Of a stretch of DNA of 64,000 nt, positions 19,892 through 29,656 are shown in pieces. The notes under the pieces were generated by a model, which did no database searches, was not told the origin of the DNA, and saw only the letters and a program-made list of their open reading frames with translations. Both the position numbers and the translations under genes were made by a program. Within the stretch, counting starts at the first letter, position 1. The number at the start of each line of letters is the position of its first letter. Source of the stretch: Palsa-883 sp963847615 (lineage in GTDB: Bacteria; Pseudomonadota; Alphaproteobacteria; Acetobacterales; Acetobacteraceae); assembly GCA_963847615.1 (NCBI GenBank), contig CAWKAN010000026.1:124001-188000 (forward strand), given 5' to 3'.

Positions 19892-20100
19892 GCCCCCGCG
19901 GACACCTCGCCCGCGCTTGCGGGCTTGGGCCGCGCAGAGCGGACCAAGGTCGCGGAGCCCTTGCGACGCGGGTGAGGGGGGTGCGCGCGGCACCACCCTC
20001 ACCGTTGATCCGCTTCGCGGCTCAACCGCTTCGCTCGCCGACCTTGGTCCGCTCTGCACGGCCCAAGCCCGCGAAGAGCGGGCGAGGTGTCCGCGGGGGC
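19892..20100. repeat. Large inverted repeat (family F, copy F1)
   Basis: Outer arms gcccccgcggacacctcgcc and its complement extend inward through gcgggcttgggcc and gagcggaccaagg with few mismatches, enclosing two smaller palindromes. Related wording recurs at 27.9-28.0 kb and, as part of an array, at 48.3-48.5 kb. It fills the gap between the MBOAT gene and hyuA. Confidence 0.75.
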
Positions 20101-20131
20101 GCCCAGCCCGCTCCGGTGTAACGGTTGTTGC

Positions 20132-22382
20132 TTAAGCTTTGGTTGATGCCGCGGCGTGTCGCACCACGGCGACAACGATGTTGCCGAAGCCGTCCAGCGC
20201 CGCCCGCGCGCCCGGCGGGACCAGGCAGGTCGCATCGTATTCCTGCACGATCAGCGGTCCCTCGCGCGGGGTCTCCGACAGCGCCGCGCGGTCCAGCACG
20301 GGCGTCTCGACCCAGCCCTGCCCGTCGAACCAGGCGCGGCGGCTTGCCGGCACGACGCTCGGCACCGGCGGGATGCGCGGCGGCAGGCGCGGCCGGTCCG
20401 CCAGGCCGCGCGCGATCACGCTCAGGCCGATCACCTCGACCGCCTCGTCCGGCGGGGCGCGGAAGCCGTAGGTCCGCTCGTGCTCGGCGCCGAACCGCGC
20501 CGGCAGCTCCGCCAGCAGCAGCTCGGCCGGCGCTTCCGGCAACGGCACCGCAATCTCGCTGGACTGGCCGGCGTAGCGGGCCAGCGCGGCGGTGCGGAAC
20601 GCCCGGCGTTCGGGTGGGAAACCGTCGCGCGCCAGCCGCTCGGCGCCGTCCCGCGCCAGCGCGGCCAGCACCGCGGCAAACCGCGCCGCGTCGGCTGGAT
20701 CCGGCCCCGCTTGGTCCGGCCCCGCTTGGTCCAGCCCCGCTTGGCCCAGCCCCACTTGGTTCAGCCCCGATTGGTTCAGCCCCGATTGGTTCAGCCCCGC
20801 TTGGTTCAGCCCCGCTTGGTTCAGCCCCGATTGGTTCAACCCCCCTGGGCCCAGCCGCAGCCGCAGGCTCTGGCTGGCGTGATGCTCGGTGTCGGCGACC
20901 AGCAGGCCGAAGGCGCTGAACAGGCCCGGCATCGGCGGCACGATCACCCGGCCGATCCCCAGTTCCGCGGCGATCGCGGCGGCGAACAGCGGCCCGTTGC
21001 CGCCGAACGCCAGCAGCGCGAATTGCCGCGGATCGCGCCCGCGCTCCACCGAGACCGCGCGGATCGCCCGCATCATGCTGGCCGCCGCCAGCCGCAACAT
21101 GCCCGAGGCCGCCGCCTCGACCGAGCAGCCCATCGGCCCGGCCAGGTCGCGCGCGATCGCCGCCCGGGCCGCATCGAGGTCCAGCTTCAGCGCCCCGCCG
21201 ACCAGCCCGCCCGGATCGAGGTAGCCCAGCACCAGGTTGCAATCGGTGATGGTCGGCGCAACGCCGCCGTTGCCGTAGCAGACCGGCCCCGGGTCGGCCC
21301 CGGCGCTGTCCGGCCCCACCTTCGGCGCCCCGGCGGCGTCCAGCCGGCAGATCGAGCCGCCGCCGGCGCCGACCTCGGCCAGGTCGATCGCCGGCAGCTT
21401 CAGCAGGTAGCCGGCGCCGACCAGCAGGCGCGAGCCGACCATGACGCCGCCGCCGACCTCCAGCGCCTCGCTGCGCAGCACCTCGCCGTCCTCGACCAGC
21501 CCGGCCTTGGCGGTGGTGCCGCCCATGTCGAAGGTGATCAGCCGCGTCTCGCCGAGATGCCGCGCCAGCGCCGCGCCGCCGACGACGCCGGCCGCCGGGC
21601 CGCTTTCGATGATGTGCGCCGGCGCGGCGGCGGCGAAGCCGGCGGAGGCCAGCCCGCCGTTGGACTGCATCAGTTGCAGCGGTGCGGCGATGCCGCGCGC
21701 GCGCAGCCGCGCCTCCAGCGCGGTGAGGTAGGCGCGCACCACCGGCTGCACATAGGCGTTGATCACGGTGGTGCTGGTGCGCGGGTATTCCTTGATCTCC
21801 GGCAGGATCGCATGACTGGCGGAGATCGCCACGTCGGGCAGCGCCGCCTGCACGCGGGCGGCGACTTCGCGCTCATGCGCCGGGTTGGCGTAGCTGTGCA
21901 GCAGGCAGATCGCCACGCTTTCCACCCGTTCCGCGCGCAGCATGGCGATTGCGGCCGCGACGCTGGCGGGATCGAGCGGGATGGCGACGCTGCCGTCGGG
22001 GCGCAGCTTCTCGGTCACTTCCAACCGCAAGCGGCGTTCCACCAGGGCGCGCGGCTTGGTCCAGGAGATGTCGTACAGCACCGGCATGCGCAGGTCGCGG
22101 ATCTCCAGGATGTCGCGGAAGCCGCGCGTGGTGATCAGCGCGGTGCGCGCGCCCTTGCCCTCCAACACGGTGTTGGAGCCGATCGTCGTGCCGTGCAGCA
22201 CCTCGGTGACGTGGGGGGCGGGGCGGGGGGACGCCGAGCAGGTCGTCCAGGCCGGCGATGATGCCCTCGCCATAGTCGTGCGGCGTGGAGGCGACCTTGC
22301 GCGTGGTGATGCGCCCGTCGGCGGCGATGGCCACCAGGTCGGTAAAGGTGCCGCCGATGTCGATGCCTATGCGGATTGTCAT
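20132..22382 (-). CDS. hyuA: Hydantoinase/oxoprolinase subunit A (HyuA; one frameshift near the 5' end)
   Basis: An ATP-dependent hydantoinase/oxoprolinase-type subunit of about 750 residues. MTIRIGIDIGGTFTDLVAIA at 22382 is the family start, but that frame ends soon; from about 22240 the rest (VTEVLHGTTIGSNTVLEGKG onward) lies in the next frame. The switch falls in G runs at 22213-22230, so one base is probably wrong or lost. Other blocks: FDMGGTTAKAGLV, RGRDPRQFALLAFGGNGPL. A 15-bp minisatellite encodes a GLNQ(A/S) pentapeptide tract in the middle. With hyuB it would open a cyclic amide or carboxylate in an ATP-dependent way; the substrate is unknown. Confidence 0.85.
20701..20850 (-). repeat. 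15-bp coding minisatellite in hyuA
   Basis: About ten units of a 15-bp sequence (ttcagccccgattgg and variants) encode a pentapeptide tract (GLNQS, GLNQA, GLDQA, GPDQA) of roughly 50 residues after LVADTEHHASQSLRLRL. Family members usually have a short linker there. The frame is kept whatever the copy number. Confidence 0.88.
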
Positions 22383-22478
22383 GGCCGGGTTCCGGTCGAG
22401 TGCCGTACGGGATGCGCATATCGTTGCGCGGGCCGGTCGGGGCGCGCTGGTGATAGGTCCTGGGCGCTCGATCTACGG

Positions 22479-22647
22479 CAAGCAAGCAAGATTTTAACAC
22501 GGAGGAGCAGGGAGAGGGCACGGAGATCACGGAGAAGGGAAGCATGGCGCTTCGCGCGGGGTTCGCTCAGGCTCCCGCGCGAAGCGCCGAAATTCTTGTT
22601 TCTCCGTGTTCTCCGTGCCCTCTCCCTGCTCCTCCGTGTTGAAATCT
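22479..22647. repeat. Palindromic element family B, copy B1
   Basis: Termini caagcaagcaagatttt and its near complement, then cacggaggagcagggagagg mirrored on the right, with a GC-rich middle. A second copy starts at 33995. It occupies the gap between hyuB and hyuA, both on the minus strand. Confidence 0.82.
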
Positions 22648-22752
22648 TGCTTGCTTGATTGCGGACGATGCGACGCCCCAGGCCGTCGGTATCGTGAACC
22701 CCGCCGAGGGCCGAGCAAGCGACCGACGCTCCTGGGCCGAGATGGATGAACC

Positions 22753-24564
22753 TCATCGGCTCGCGTGTCCGGGGGCGGGGCGCGACCCGCCGCTGACGGG
22801 GGAGACCTCCGGCGGGACCCAGGTCACCTCCGTCAGCGGCGGGCGCGCCGCGCGCCGCGCCGCGCGCAACGTTTCGGTTGCGGCCACATCGATCGCCGGC
22901 GGATCGCCGCGCGCCACCACGGCGTAGTCGCGCGCGGCGCCCTCGATCGTCACCAGCCCGTCGCGCAGGTCCTTCGCCAGCAGCGCCAGGTCGCGCACCA
23001 GCGGATCGCCCCAGCCGCCGGCGCCGGGCAGGTCGTGGCGGAACACCTGGCCGCGGCGCAGCGTCATGGTGATCTTGGAATGCAGCGTGGCTTCCGAGGC
23101 CAGCCCGGGGTCCATCACGTTGCGCCCCGGCGCGCCCGGGCCGCCGCCCTGCAGCCCATAGGGCCGGTGGGTCTGGCGGTCGGCGCGCACCTGCAGGATC
23201 CCCTCCTCGGCCAACATGCGCCAGGTCTTGCGCTGCGCCATGCCGCCGCGGAATTGTCCCGCGCCCCCGGTGTCGGGGACAAACTCGTAGTCCAGCACTT
23301 CCAGCGGGTTCTCCGCCTCGATCACCTCGACCGAGAAGCTCGCCATGTTGGCGAACATGCAGGTGTTGCCGTCCAGCCCGTCGGCCCAGGGGCGGCCGCC
23401 CCACGCGCCTGAAATGAAATCGACATAGATGAACGGCCGCAAGTCCTTGTCGTAGCCGCCGATGGTCAGCCCGGTGTTGCCGCCGTCGGAGGCGGCGAAC
23501 ACCAGGTCGGGATACAGTTTCGCCAGCGCGCCGAAACAGCAATCCACCGCGCGGAACCCGGTCAGGCCGCGCGCGGCGCAGGCGGCCGGCAGCTTGCCGT
23601 GCATGATGGTGCCGGCCGGTGCGATCACGCTGATCGGGCGGAACACGCCGTCGTTGTTCGGCATGTTGATCGACAGCACCGACTTGACCGCGGTGAAGCT
23701 GGCCGCCGCGGTGTAGCTCCAGGTGTTGTTGATCGCGCCCTTCACCTGTGGCGCGCTGCCGGTCCAGTCAACCTGCATCGTCTCGCCGTGCTTGCGCACG
23801 GTGCAGACCAGGGGGATCGGCACGCCCTGGTCGATCTGATCGTCGTCGATCCAATCGGTGAACGTCGCCTCGCCGTCCGGCAGTTGCGCCAGGCAGTGCC
23901 GCGTCAGCCGCTCGGAGTAGTCCATCGTCGCGCTCATCAGCGTGCGCACCTGGTCGGCGCCGTAGCGCGCGACGATATCGACCATGCCGCGCGCGGCGAT
24001 CTCGCAGGCGGCGAGCTGGCTGCGCAGGTCGCCGAAGACGCGATTGGGGACGCGCACGTTGCGCTCGATGATGCGGAACAGCGTGGCATTCGCCACGCCG
24101 CGCTGGTACAGCTTCAGCGGCGGGATGCGCAGCCCCTCGGCATAGATCTCGGTGCTGTCCGACGCGTTGGAGCCCGGCACGCGCCCGCCGACATCGGTGT
24201 GGTGGCAGATCGTCGCGGCATAGGCGATGACCCGACCCTCGGCGAACAGCGGCTTGAAGACGAAGATGTCCGGCAGGTGCATGCCGCCGTCGTACGGGTC
24301 GTTGTTGATCAGGATGTCGCCCTCGGCGATGTCGTCGCCGTAGTGGCGCAGCGCCGCCTGTAGCGCGATGGGGATGGAACAGAGATGCCCGGGCAGGCTG
24401 AGGCCTTGCGCGACCAGCCGGCCGTCGGCGTCGCACAGCGCGGCGCTGTAATCCATGATGTTCTTCAACACGCCGGAATAGGCGGTGCGGTAGATCGTCA
24501 GGACCATCTCGTCGCCGAGCGCGGCGACGGCGTTGCGGAACAGTTCCTCGGTGATCGGGTCCAT
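22753..24564 (-). CDS. hyuB: Hydantoinase/oxoprolinase subunit B (HyuB)
   Basis: A 603-residue HyuB-family subunit. MDPITEELFRNAVAALGDEM, GDILINNDPYDGGMHLPD, the ICHHTDVGGRVPGS block and GGAGQFRGGMAQ are conserved. HyuA and HyuB together catalyse ATP-dependent ring opening (N-methylhydantoinase, oxoprolinase) or carboxylation (acetone/acetophenone carboxylases); sequence alone does not tell which. The start at 24564 fits the family; the upstream extension lies in repeat A3. It is transcribed ahead of hyuA, separated by element B1 (370 bases). Confidence 0.9.
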   Translation of the reverse strand: MDPITEELFRNAVAALGDEMVLTIYRTAYSGVLKNIMDYSAALCDADGRLVAQGLSLPGHLCSIPIALQAALRHYGDDIAEGDILINNDPYDGGMHLPDIFVFKPLFAEGRVIAYAATICHHTDVGGRVPGSNASDSTEIYAEGLRIPPLKLYQRGVANATLFRIIERNVRVPNRVFGDLRSQLAACEIAARGMVDIVARYGADQVRTLMSATMDYSERLTRHCLAQLPDGEATFTDWIDDDQIDQGVPIPLVCTVRKHGETMQVDWTGSAPQVKGAINNTWSYTAAASFTAVKSVLSINMPNNDGVFRPISVIAPAGTIMHGKLPAACAARGLTGFRAVDCCFGALAKLYPDLVFAASDGGNTGLTIGGYDKDLRPFIYVDFISGAWGGRPWADGLDGNTCMFANMASFSVEVIEAENPLEVLDYEFVPDTGGAGQFRGGMAQRKTWRMLAEEGILQVRADRQTHRPYGLQGGGPGAPGRNVMDPGLASEATLHSKITMTLRRGQVFRHDLPGAGGWGDPLVRDLALLAKDLRDGLVTIEGAARDYAVVARGDPPAIDVAATETLRAARRAARPPLTEVTWVPPEVSPVSGGSRPAPGHASR

Positions 24565-24627
24565 GTCGGGGCGAGTGTCCGGGCGCGGTGAGGGCGTATG
24601 GGACCATCCGGACGGCGTGCTGGCAAC

Positions 24628-24915
24628 AGCAAGGTCGGGGCTCCGCCCCGAACCCCGCCAGGGGGCTTTGCCCCCCTGGACCCCCCACCAGAGGCAGCGG
24701 CCTCTGGACTCCATGACCGGAAGTGGGTGAGGGGGAGGGGGCGTATGGGCGCGGCAAAGGGGCGCCGTCCGGCGTGCCGGACGGCGCCCCTTTGCCGCGC
24801 CCATACGCCCCCTCCCCCTCACCCACTTCCGGTAAAGGGTTCCAAGGGCGAGCCCTTGGCGGGGTTCCAAGGGGCAGCGCCCCTTGGTGGGGTCTGGGGC
24901 GAAGCCCCAGCCGTC
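24628..24915. repeat. Nested-hairpin repeat family A, copy A3
   Basis: Hairpin chain as in A1/A2, with core gtccggcgtgccggac and a GACTC site near 24709. Its right third is translated as the C-terminus of the neighbouring Old Yellow Enzyme gene. Confidence 0.85.
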
Positions 24916-26672
24916 TGCAACGCGGCATCGAACGCGCTGCGGATCGCCGCATCGCTCTTGCCGGGCTGCGCCGCGTCGCCGATGACCAGCACTGTCCGGT
25001 TGCCCAGAAGCTGCCGTAGGTGGCGCGCCGAGGACACCCGGGCGCGATGATAGAACCAGTCCCGGACCGTTGGATGGGCGGCGATCGCCCGCAGCCCCGG
25101 CAGCCGCGCGACCCCCGCGCGCAGCAGGGCCGGGATCACGCCAAGGCCGGGGCGATACTCCGCGCCGCTGGCGAGCACGATCAGGTCGAAGCCGTCGAGC
25201 CGGCGGACGTCGCGCGTGACATCGCAGCCGAACACGAATTGCGCCCCCGCCTCGCGGCAGCGTCGTTCCAGGCTGGCAATATAGCGCGGCAGCGCGGTGG
25301 GGCTTGCCGCCACGCCCTGGAATGTCGGCGCCAGGCCGGCCAGGCGGAAGGCGCCGCCCGCCACCGCGTCGCGTTCGAACACGGTGACGGCGTTGTCGGG
25401 CGCCACCAGGGCGGCATAGGACAGGCCGGCCGGGCCGGCGCCGATGACGGCGATCCTGCGGCCGCCGGTTGCAGGCTTCGTCCGCTCCGCCGCGGCCGCG
25501 TACAGCCGCTCGCGTCCGGTCGCCGGGTTGACCAGGCAGTGCAGCCGCTCGCCCGCGCGCATCCCGTCAACGCAGCTGTTGCAGGCGATGCACAGCCGCA
25601 CCGCCGCGCCGCGCATCGCCCGGTTCACCCAGTCCGGATCGGCGAGCAGCGGTCGGCCCAGCGCGACGAAGTCGGCCTGCCCATCCTGCACGGCGCGCAG
25701 CGCCAGCGCCGGATCGCCGAGCCGGCCGACCGCGATCACCGGCACCTGCACCAGCTTGCGGATCGCGGCGGCGAAGTGCAGGAAGGTCGCGTCCGGCATC
25801 GCCATCGGCGGAATCATGACCGCGGCCGAGGGCACCGAGCGGTAGTGCCCGCCGGCGACGCTGATCGCATCGGCCCCCGCCGCCGCCGCCCAGACCGCGA
25901 CCTGGCGCGCCTCCGCTTCGGTCATGCCGCCCGGCACGAAGTCGTCGCCGTTCAGGCGGAAGATCACCGGCAGGCCGGGCACGCGGTCCTTGATGCGCCG
26001 GATGATCGCGTTGCCCAGCCGGGCGCGGTTCTCCAGCGAGCCGCCATAGTCGTCGTCGCGCCGGTTCTCGGCGGGGCAGAGAAACTGCGAGATCAGGTAG
26101 CCGTGCGCGCCGTGCACCTCGACGACGTCGAACCCGGCGCGCGCGGCCCGCGCCGCCGCCGCGGCGAAGGCCTCGATCACCTGGGCGATGCGCGCCGGCG
26201 ACATCGCCTCGGGGATGATGGTCTCGGTGGTCCGCTCCTGCACCACGTACGGAATGGCCGAGGGCGCGACCGGCGGCGCCCCGCCGGTGATGTCCGCCCT
26301 TGTGTGCCCGCCGGCGTGGCCGAGCTGGATCGAGACCTTGGCACCGCGCGCATGCAGCGCCTCGACCAGCCGGGCGAGGCCCGGAACGAATCGATCGTCG
26401 TAGATGCCAAGCTCGAAATGCCGATGCTGGCCGGCGCGCTCCGGCGAGGCCATCTCGACGGTGATCAGGCCCACGCCGCCATCGGCCCGCGCGCCATAAT
26501 AGGCGATCGTATCGTCGGTGACGAAACCGTCCTGGTCGGCGGCGCGCGTCGTCATCGACGGCATGACGACGCGGTTCCGGATCGCCACGCCGCCGATGCG
26601 CCCCGGCGTGAACAACCGGGGCACTTCCTCGCCGGGCGGGATCGGCGCCGTGCTGTTTGCCGCGACCGCCAT
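24819..26672 (-). CDS. Old Yellow Enzyme-type NADH:flavin oxidoreductase (2,4-dienoyl-CoA reductase-like)
   Basis: A 617-residue protein: an FMN-binding TIM barrel (LFTPGRIGGVAIRNRVVMPS; HGAHGYLISQFLCP), an Fe-S site (CIACNSC, then CLVNP), and an FAD/NAD domain with VIGAGPAGLSYA. This is the layout of bacterial 2,4-dienoyl-CoA reductase and related enzymes that reduce activated double bonds. Cysteine spacing C-x2-C-x2-C is one residue shorter than the FadH pattern. The start ATG at 26672 has aaagga upstream. The last about 31 residues (from TAGASPQTPPRG) and the stop codon are encoded by repeat A3, so the natural end has probably been replaced. Confidence 0.87.
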   Translation of the reverse strand: MAVAANSTAPIPPGEEVPRLFTPGRIGGVAIRNRVVMPSMTTRAADQDGFVTDDTIAYYGARADGGVGLITVEMASPERAGQHRHFELGIYDDRFVPGLARLVEALHARGAKVSIQLGHAGGHTRADITGGAPPVAPSAIPYVVQERTTETIIPEAMSPARIAQVIEAFAAAAARAARAGFDVVEVHGAHGYLISQFLCPAENRRDDDYGGSLENRARLGNAIIRRIKDRVPGLPVIFRLNGDDFVPGGMTEAEARQVAVWAAAAGADAISVAGGHYRSVPSAAVMIPPMAMPDATFLHFAAAIRKLVQVPVIAVGRLGDPALALRAVQDGQADFVALGRPLLADPDWVNRAMRGAAVRLCIACNSCVDGMRAGERLHCLVNPATGRERLYAAAAERTKPATGGRRIAVIGAGPAGLSYAALVAPDNAVTVFERDAVAGGAFRLAGLAPTFQGVAASPTALPRYIASLERRCREAGAQFVFGCDVTRDVRRLDGFDLIVLASGAEYRPGLGVIPALLRAGVARLPGLRAIAAHPTVRDWFYHRARVSSARHLRQLLGNRTVLVIGDAAQPGKSDAAIRSAFDAALQTAGASPQTPPRGAAPWNPAKGSPLEPFTGSG

Positions 26673-26683
26673 GCTCGATCCTT

Positions 26684-26779
26684 TCAGCGCGGCGCCCGGC
26701 CGGTGCCGCGCGCGCCGCCGGTGACCAGCAGGCGCGTGCCAGGCAGGGGGTCGGCGGACAGGACGAGCGGGTCGGGCAT
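26684..26779 (-). pseudogene. N-terminal remnant of a short-chain dehydrogenase
   Basis: A 31-codon open frame with a strong ribosome site (aaggaggcaccgcc before ATG). It reads MPDPLVLSADPLPGTRLLVT then GGARGTGRAPR and stops. TGGARGTGRA matches the SDR cofactor-binding TGxxxGxG motif, but everything after it is missing and the Old Yellow Enzyme gene starts 11 bases later. A deletion probably joined the SDR start to the OYE start. It might still act as a leader peptide that couples translation into the OYE gene. Confidence 0.55.
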
Positions 26780-26857
26780 GGCGGTGCCTCCTTGGACGAT
26801 GGCCCCGATCGTGGCATGGCATGGTGCGACTGCCCATCACCCGGGAGGACGCCGCCA

Positions 26858-27862
26858 ATGCCGTTGCCGCAGACCATGTCGCACATCGAAATGACCGCGC
26901 CCGGCGGGCCGGAGGTCTTGCGCCTGACCACCGGAGCGGTGCCCGCGCCGCAGCCGGACGAGGTGCTGATCCGCGTGCTCGCCGCCGGGGTGAACCGCCC
27001 GGACGTGGCGCAGCGCAGCGGGTCCTATCCGCCGCCGCCCGGCGCCAGCCCGTTGCTGGGGTTGGAGGTCGCCGGCGAGGTCGTCGCCGCCGGCGCGGAG
27101 GTGACGCAGTACCGGGTTGGCGACCGGGTCTGCGCGCTGACCAACGGCGGCGGCTACGCCGAGTACTGCGTCGCCCCGGCGCCGCAATGCCTGCCCTGGC
27201 CGGCGGGCTACGACGCGGTGCGCGCCGGGGCGCTGCCGGAGACCTATTTCACGGTGTGGGCGAATCTGTTCCAGGGCGGCCGGCTCGTCGCCGGCGAGAG
27301 CACGCTGATCCACGGCGGGTCTTCCGGCATCGGCGTCACCGCGATCCAGCTGGCGCACGAGTTCGGCGCGACGGTCTATGCCACCGCCGGCTCGGACGAA
27401 AAATGCGCCGCCTGCGTGCGGCTGGGGGCCGCGGCGGCGATCAACTACCGCACGCAGGATTTCGTCGAGGAGATCGCCCGGCTGACCGGCAAGCGCGGCG
27501 TCGATGTGGTGCTGGACATGGTCGGCGCGCCGTACATGCAGCGCAACCTGCGCGTGCTGGCGATGGACGGGCGGCTGGTGCTGATCGCGTTTCTGGCGGG
27601 ATCGAAGGTGGAAGGTTTCGATTTCGTCACGGTGATGACCAGGCGGCTGACCATCACCGGCTCGACCATGCGCCCGCGCAGCACGGCGCAGAAGGGCGCG
27701 CTGGCCGCTGCGTTGCGCGCGAAGGTCTGGCCGGTGCTGGCGGCGGGGCGTTGCGCCCCGGTGATCCACGCGACGTTCCCGCTGGCCGAGGCGGCCGCCG
27801 CGCACGCGCTGATGGAGTCCAGCGCGCATATCGGCAAGATCATGCTGCTTGTGGCTGCGTAG
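26858..27862 (+). CDS. NAD(P)H quinone oxidoreductase (zeta-crystallin/PIG3 family)
   Basis: A 334-residue zinc-less MDR-family protein. VLIRVLAAGVNRPDVAQRSG, GLEVAGEVVAAGAEV, and the nucleotide-binding HGGSSGIGVTAIQLA, followed by TAGSDEKCAACVRLGA, are typical of PIG3-like quinone reductases. It probably reduces quinones or enones with NADPH in the cytosol. The ATG at 26858 is preceded by ggagg. It is transcribed divergently from the OYE gene and its SDR stub. Confidence 0.9.
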   Translation: MPLPQTMSHIEMTAPGGPEVLRLTTGAVPAPQPDEVLIRVLAAGVNRPDVAQRSGSYPPPPGASPLLGLEVAGEVVAAGAEVTQYRVGDRVCALTNGGGYAEYCVAPAPQCLPWPAGYDAVRAGALPETYFTVWANLFQGGRLVAGESTLIHGGSSGIGVTAIQLAHEFGATVYATAGSDEKCAACVRLGAAAAINYRTQDFVEEIARLTGKRGVDVVLDMVGAPYMQRNLRVLAMDGRLVLIAFLAGSKVEGFDFVTVMTRRLTITGSTMRPRSTAQKGALAAALRAKVWPVLAAGRCAPVIHATFPLAEAAAAHALMESSAHIGKIMLLVAA

Positions 27863-27899
27863 CGGGCGTTCCGGCTGATGGGATTCGCGTCCACCGCTC

Positions 27900-28020
27900 C
27901 GGCCCTTCGCGGGGTCGGCGAGCGGAGCTATGCCGGGTGAGGGTGGTGCACGCGGCAAGACCCTCACCCGCGTCGCTCCGCGCCGCGACCTCTCCCGCAA
28001 GCGCGGGCGAGGTGTAGGTG
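27900..28020. repeat. Inverted-repeat element (family F, copy F2)
   Basis: Contains gggtgagggtggtgcacgc against gcaagaccctcaccc, and a tail ctctcccgcaagcgcgggcg that echoes the outer arms of F1 at 19.9-20.1 kb. It lies between convergent genes. Confidence 0.55.
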
Positions 28021-28027
28021 GTTGCCG

Positions 28028-29656
28028 TCAGACCGGATCTGCTCCGGCCGTCGCCTGCCGCGCGTCCTCGCGGATCATCGCCGCCGCCTTCTCGGCGATC
28101 ATGATGGTCGGCGCGTTGGTGTTGGTGGAGGTCACCGCCGGCATCACCGAGGCATCGACCACGCGCAGCCGCTGCAGCCCGTGCACGCGCAGCCGATCGT
28201 CCACCACCGCCAGCACGTCCTGGCCCATCCGGCAGGTGCAGCTGGCGTGGAACACGGTGCCGCCGGTCTGCCGCGCGAAGGCCAGCAGCTCGTCGTCGCC
28301 TTGCACGGCGTCCCCCGGCAAGGTTTCGGCCACGACATATTTCGCCAGCGCCGGCGCGGCGAACAGCCGGCGGAGGAAGCGCAGCCCGCCGACCACCGCG
28401 CGCCGGTCGGTCGCCTCGCTGAGATAGCGCGGGTTGATCGCCGGCGCCTCGGCCGGGTGGTTCGATCTGGCCTCGACATAGCCGCGGCTCTGCGGACGCA
28501 TCTGCCACATCGCCCCGGTCATGCCGGGCCGGTCCTCCAGCCGTCGTATCGGCCCCGGCGCGAAACTGCCCGGCGCGAACTGCGCCTGGATGTCGGGCGT
28601 CGCCAATTCCGGCAGGACCTGCGCCGAGGCGGCGACCAGCGACGCGGCATAGGTCAGCATGCCCTTGCCGGAAAGCAGGTAGCGCAGCACCTCGCCGGCG
28701 AACCGCACGCCGCGGGATTTCTCGTTCAGCGTGGGTGCGCCGCGCACCGAACAGGCGACGCGGGCCAGGAAATGATCCTGCAGCCCCTTGCCGACGCCGC
28801 GCAGCGCGTGATGCACCGCGATGCCGACCCGTTGCAGATGCTGCGGATCGCCGACGCCCGAGAGTTGCAGCACGTGCGGCGAGCCGATCGCGCCGGCCGA
28901 CAGGATCACCTCGGCCGCGGCGTCCACCCGCGCTGTCGTGCCGCCATGGGAATATTCCACGCCCACCGCGCGCACGCCGTCGAACAGCACGCGGTGCACC
29001 AGCGCATGGGTGATGACCCGCAGATTGGGCCGCCGCATCGCCAGGCGCAGATAGGTCCGCGCGGCGCTGGCGCGACGGCGGCCGCGGCGGGTCTGCTGCA
29101 CCCAGCCGATCGATTCCCCCGCGCCCGGCGGCAGGTCGTTGAGGTCGGCGCGATACTGCAAGCCAAGCTGCTGGCCGGCCGCGATCGCGGCGTGGCACAG
29201 CTCCGGCGTGTCGGCGCCGCGCGAGGTGTGCAGCGGCCCGCCGGCGCCGTGCGTCGCATCGGCCCCGCCCTCCCAGTTCTCCGCCTTGCGGAAGAACGGC
29301 AACACGTCGTCCCACGACCAGCCGCGATTGCCGAGCTGGCCCCAGTGGTCGTAGTCCTCCGGCTGGCCGCGCACGTAGATCATGCCGTTGATCGAGCTCG
29401 ATCCGCCCAGCACGCGCCCGCGCGGATAGGCGATGGCGCGGCCGTTGGTGCCGGGATCGGCCTCCGCCTTGAAGCCCCAGGTCAGGGTCGGATGATCGAG
29501 CAGCTTCATGTAGCCGGCGGGGATGTGGATCAGCGGGTTCCAGTCGCGCCCGCCGGCCTCCAGCAGCACGACGCTGGTGGCCGGGTCCTCGGTGAGCCGG
29601 TTGGCCAGGACGCAGCCCGCCGAGCCGGCGCCGATGATGACGTAGTCCGCCTGCAT
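28028..29656 (-). CDS. GMC-family FAD-dependent oxidoreductase (choline/alcohol dehydrogenase-like)
   Basis: A 542-residue flavoprotein. MQADYVIIGAGSAGCVLANR is the FAD-binding start, GRVLGGSSSINGMIYVRG is GMC signature 1, and GAIGSPHVLQLSGVG signature 2. The catalytic histidine pair region is VFHASCTCRMG and the end VTSTNTNAPTIMIAEKA. Substrates of the family are alcohols or choline. Start chosen at 29656 because ggaggaag precedes it. It follows the amino-acid ABC transporter genes on the same strand after a gap of about 240 bases. Confidence 0.92.
   Translation of the reverse strand: MQADYVIIGAGSAGCVLANRLTEDPATSVVLLEAGGRDWNPLIHIPAGYMKLLDHPTLTWGFKAEADPGTNGRAIAYPRGRVLGGSSSINGMIYVRGQPEDYDHWGQLGNRGWSWDDVLPFFRKAENWEGGADATHGAGGPLHTSRGADTPELCHAAIAAGQQLGLQYRADLNDLPPGAGESIGWVQQTRRGRRRASAARTYLRLAMRRPNLRVITHALVHRVLFDGVRAVGVEYSHGGTTARVDAAAEVILSAGAIGSPHVLQLSGVGDPQHLQRVGIAVHHALRGVGKGLQDHFLARVACSVRGAPTLNEKSRGVRFAGEVLRYLLSGKGMLTYAASLVAASAQVLPELATPDIQAQFAPGSFAPGPIRRLEDRPGMTGAMWQMRPQSRGYVEARSNHPAEAPAINPRYLSEATDRRAVVGGLRFLRRLFAAPALAKYVVAETLPGDAVQGDDELLAFARQTGGTVFHASCTCRMGQDVLAVVDDRLRVHGLQRLRVVDASVMPAVTSTNTNAPTIMIAEKAAAMIREDARQATAGADPV

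Noticed and set aside
18090..20135. Long plus-strand open frame opposite the MBOAT gene
   Set aside because: Composition is typical of an antisense shadow; the minus-strand frame has clear MBOAT motifs.
22527..22718. Short open frame inside element B1
   Set aside because: Translation of the palindromic element (TEEQGEGTENTEKQE-like), also present on the other strand.
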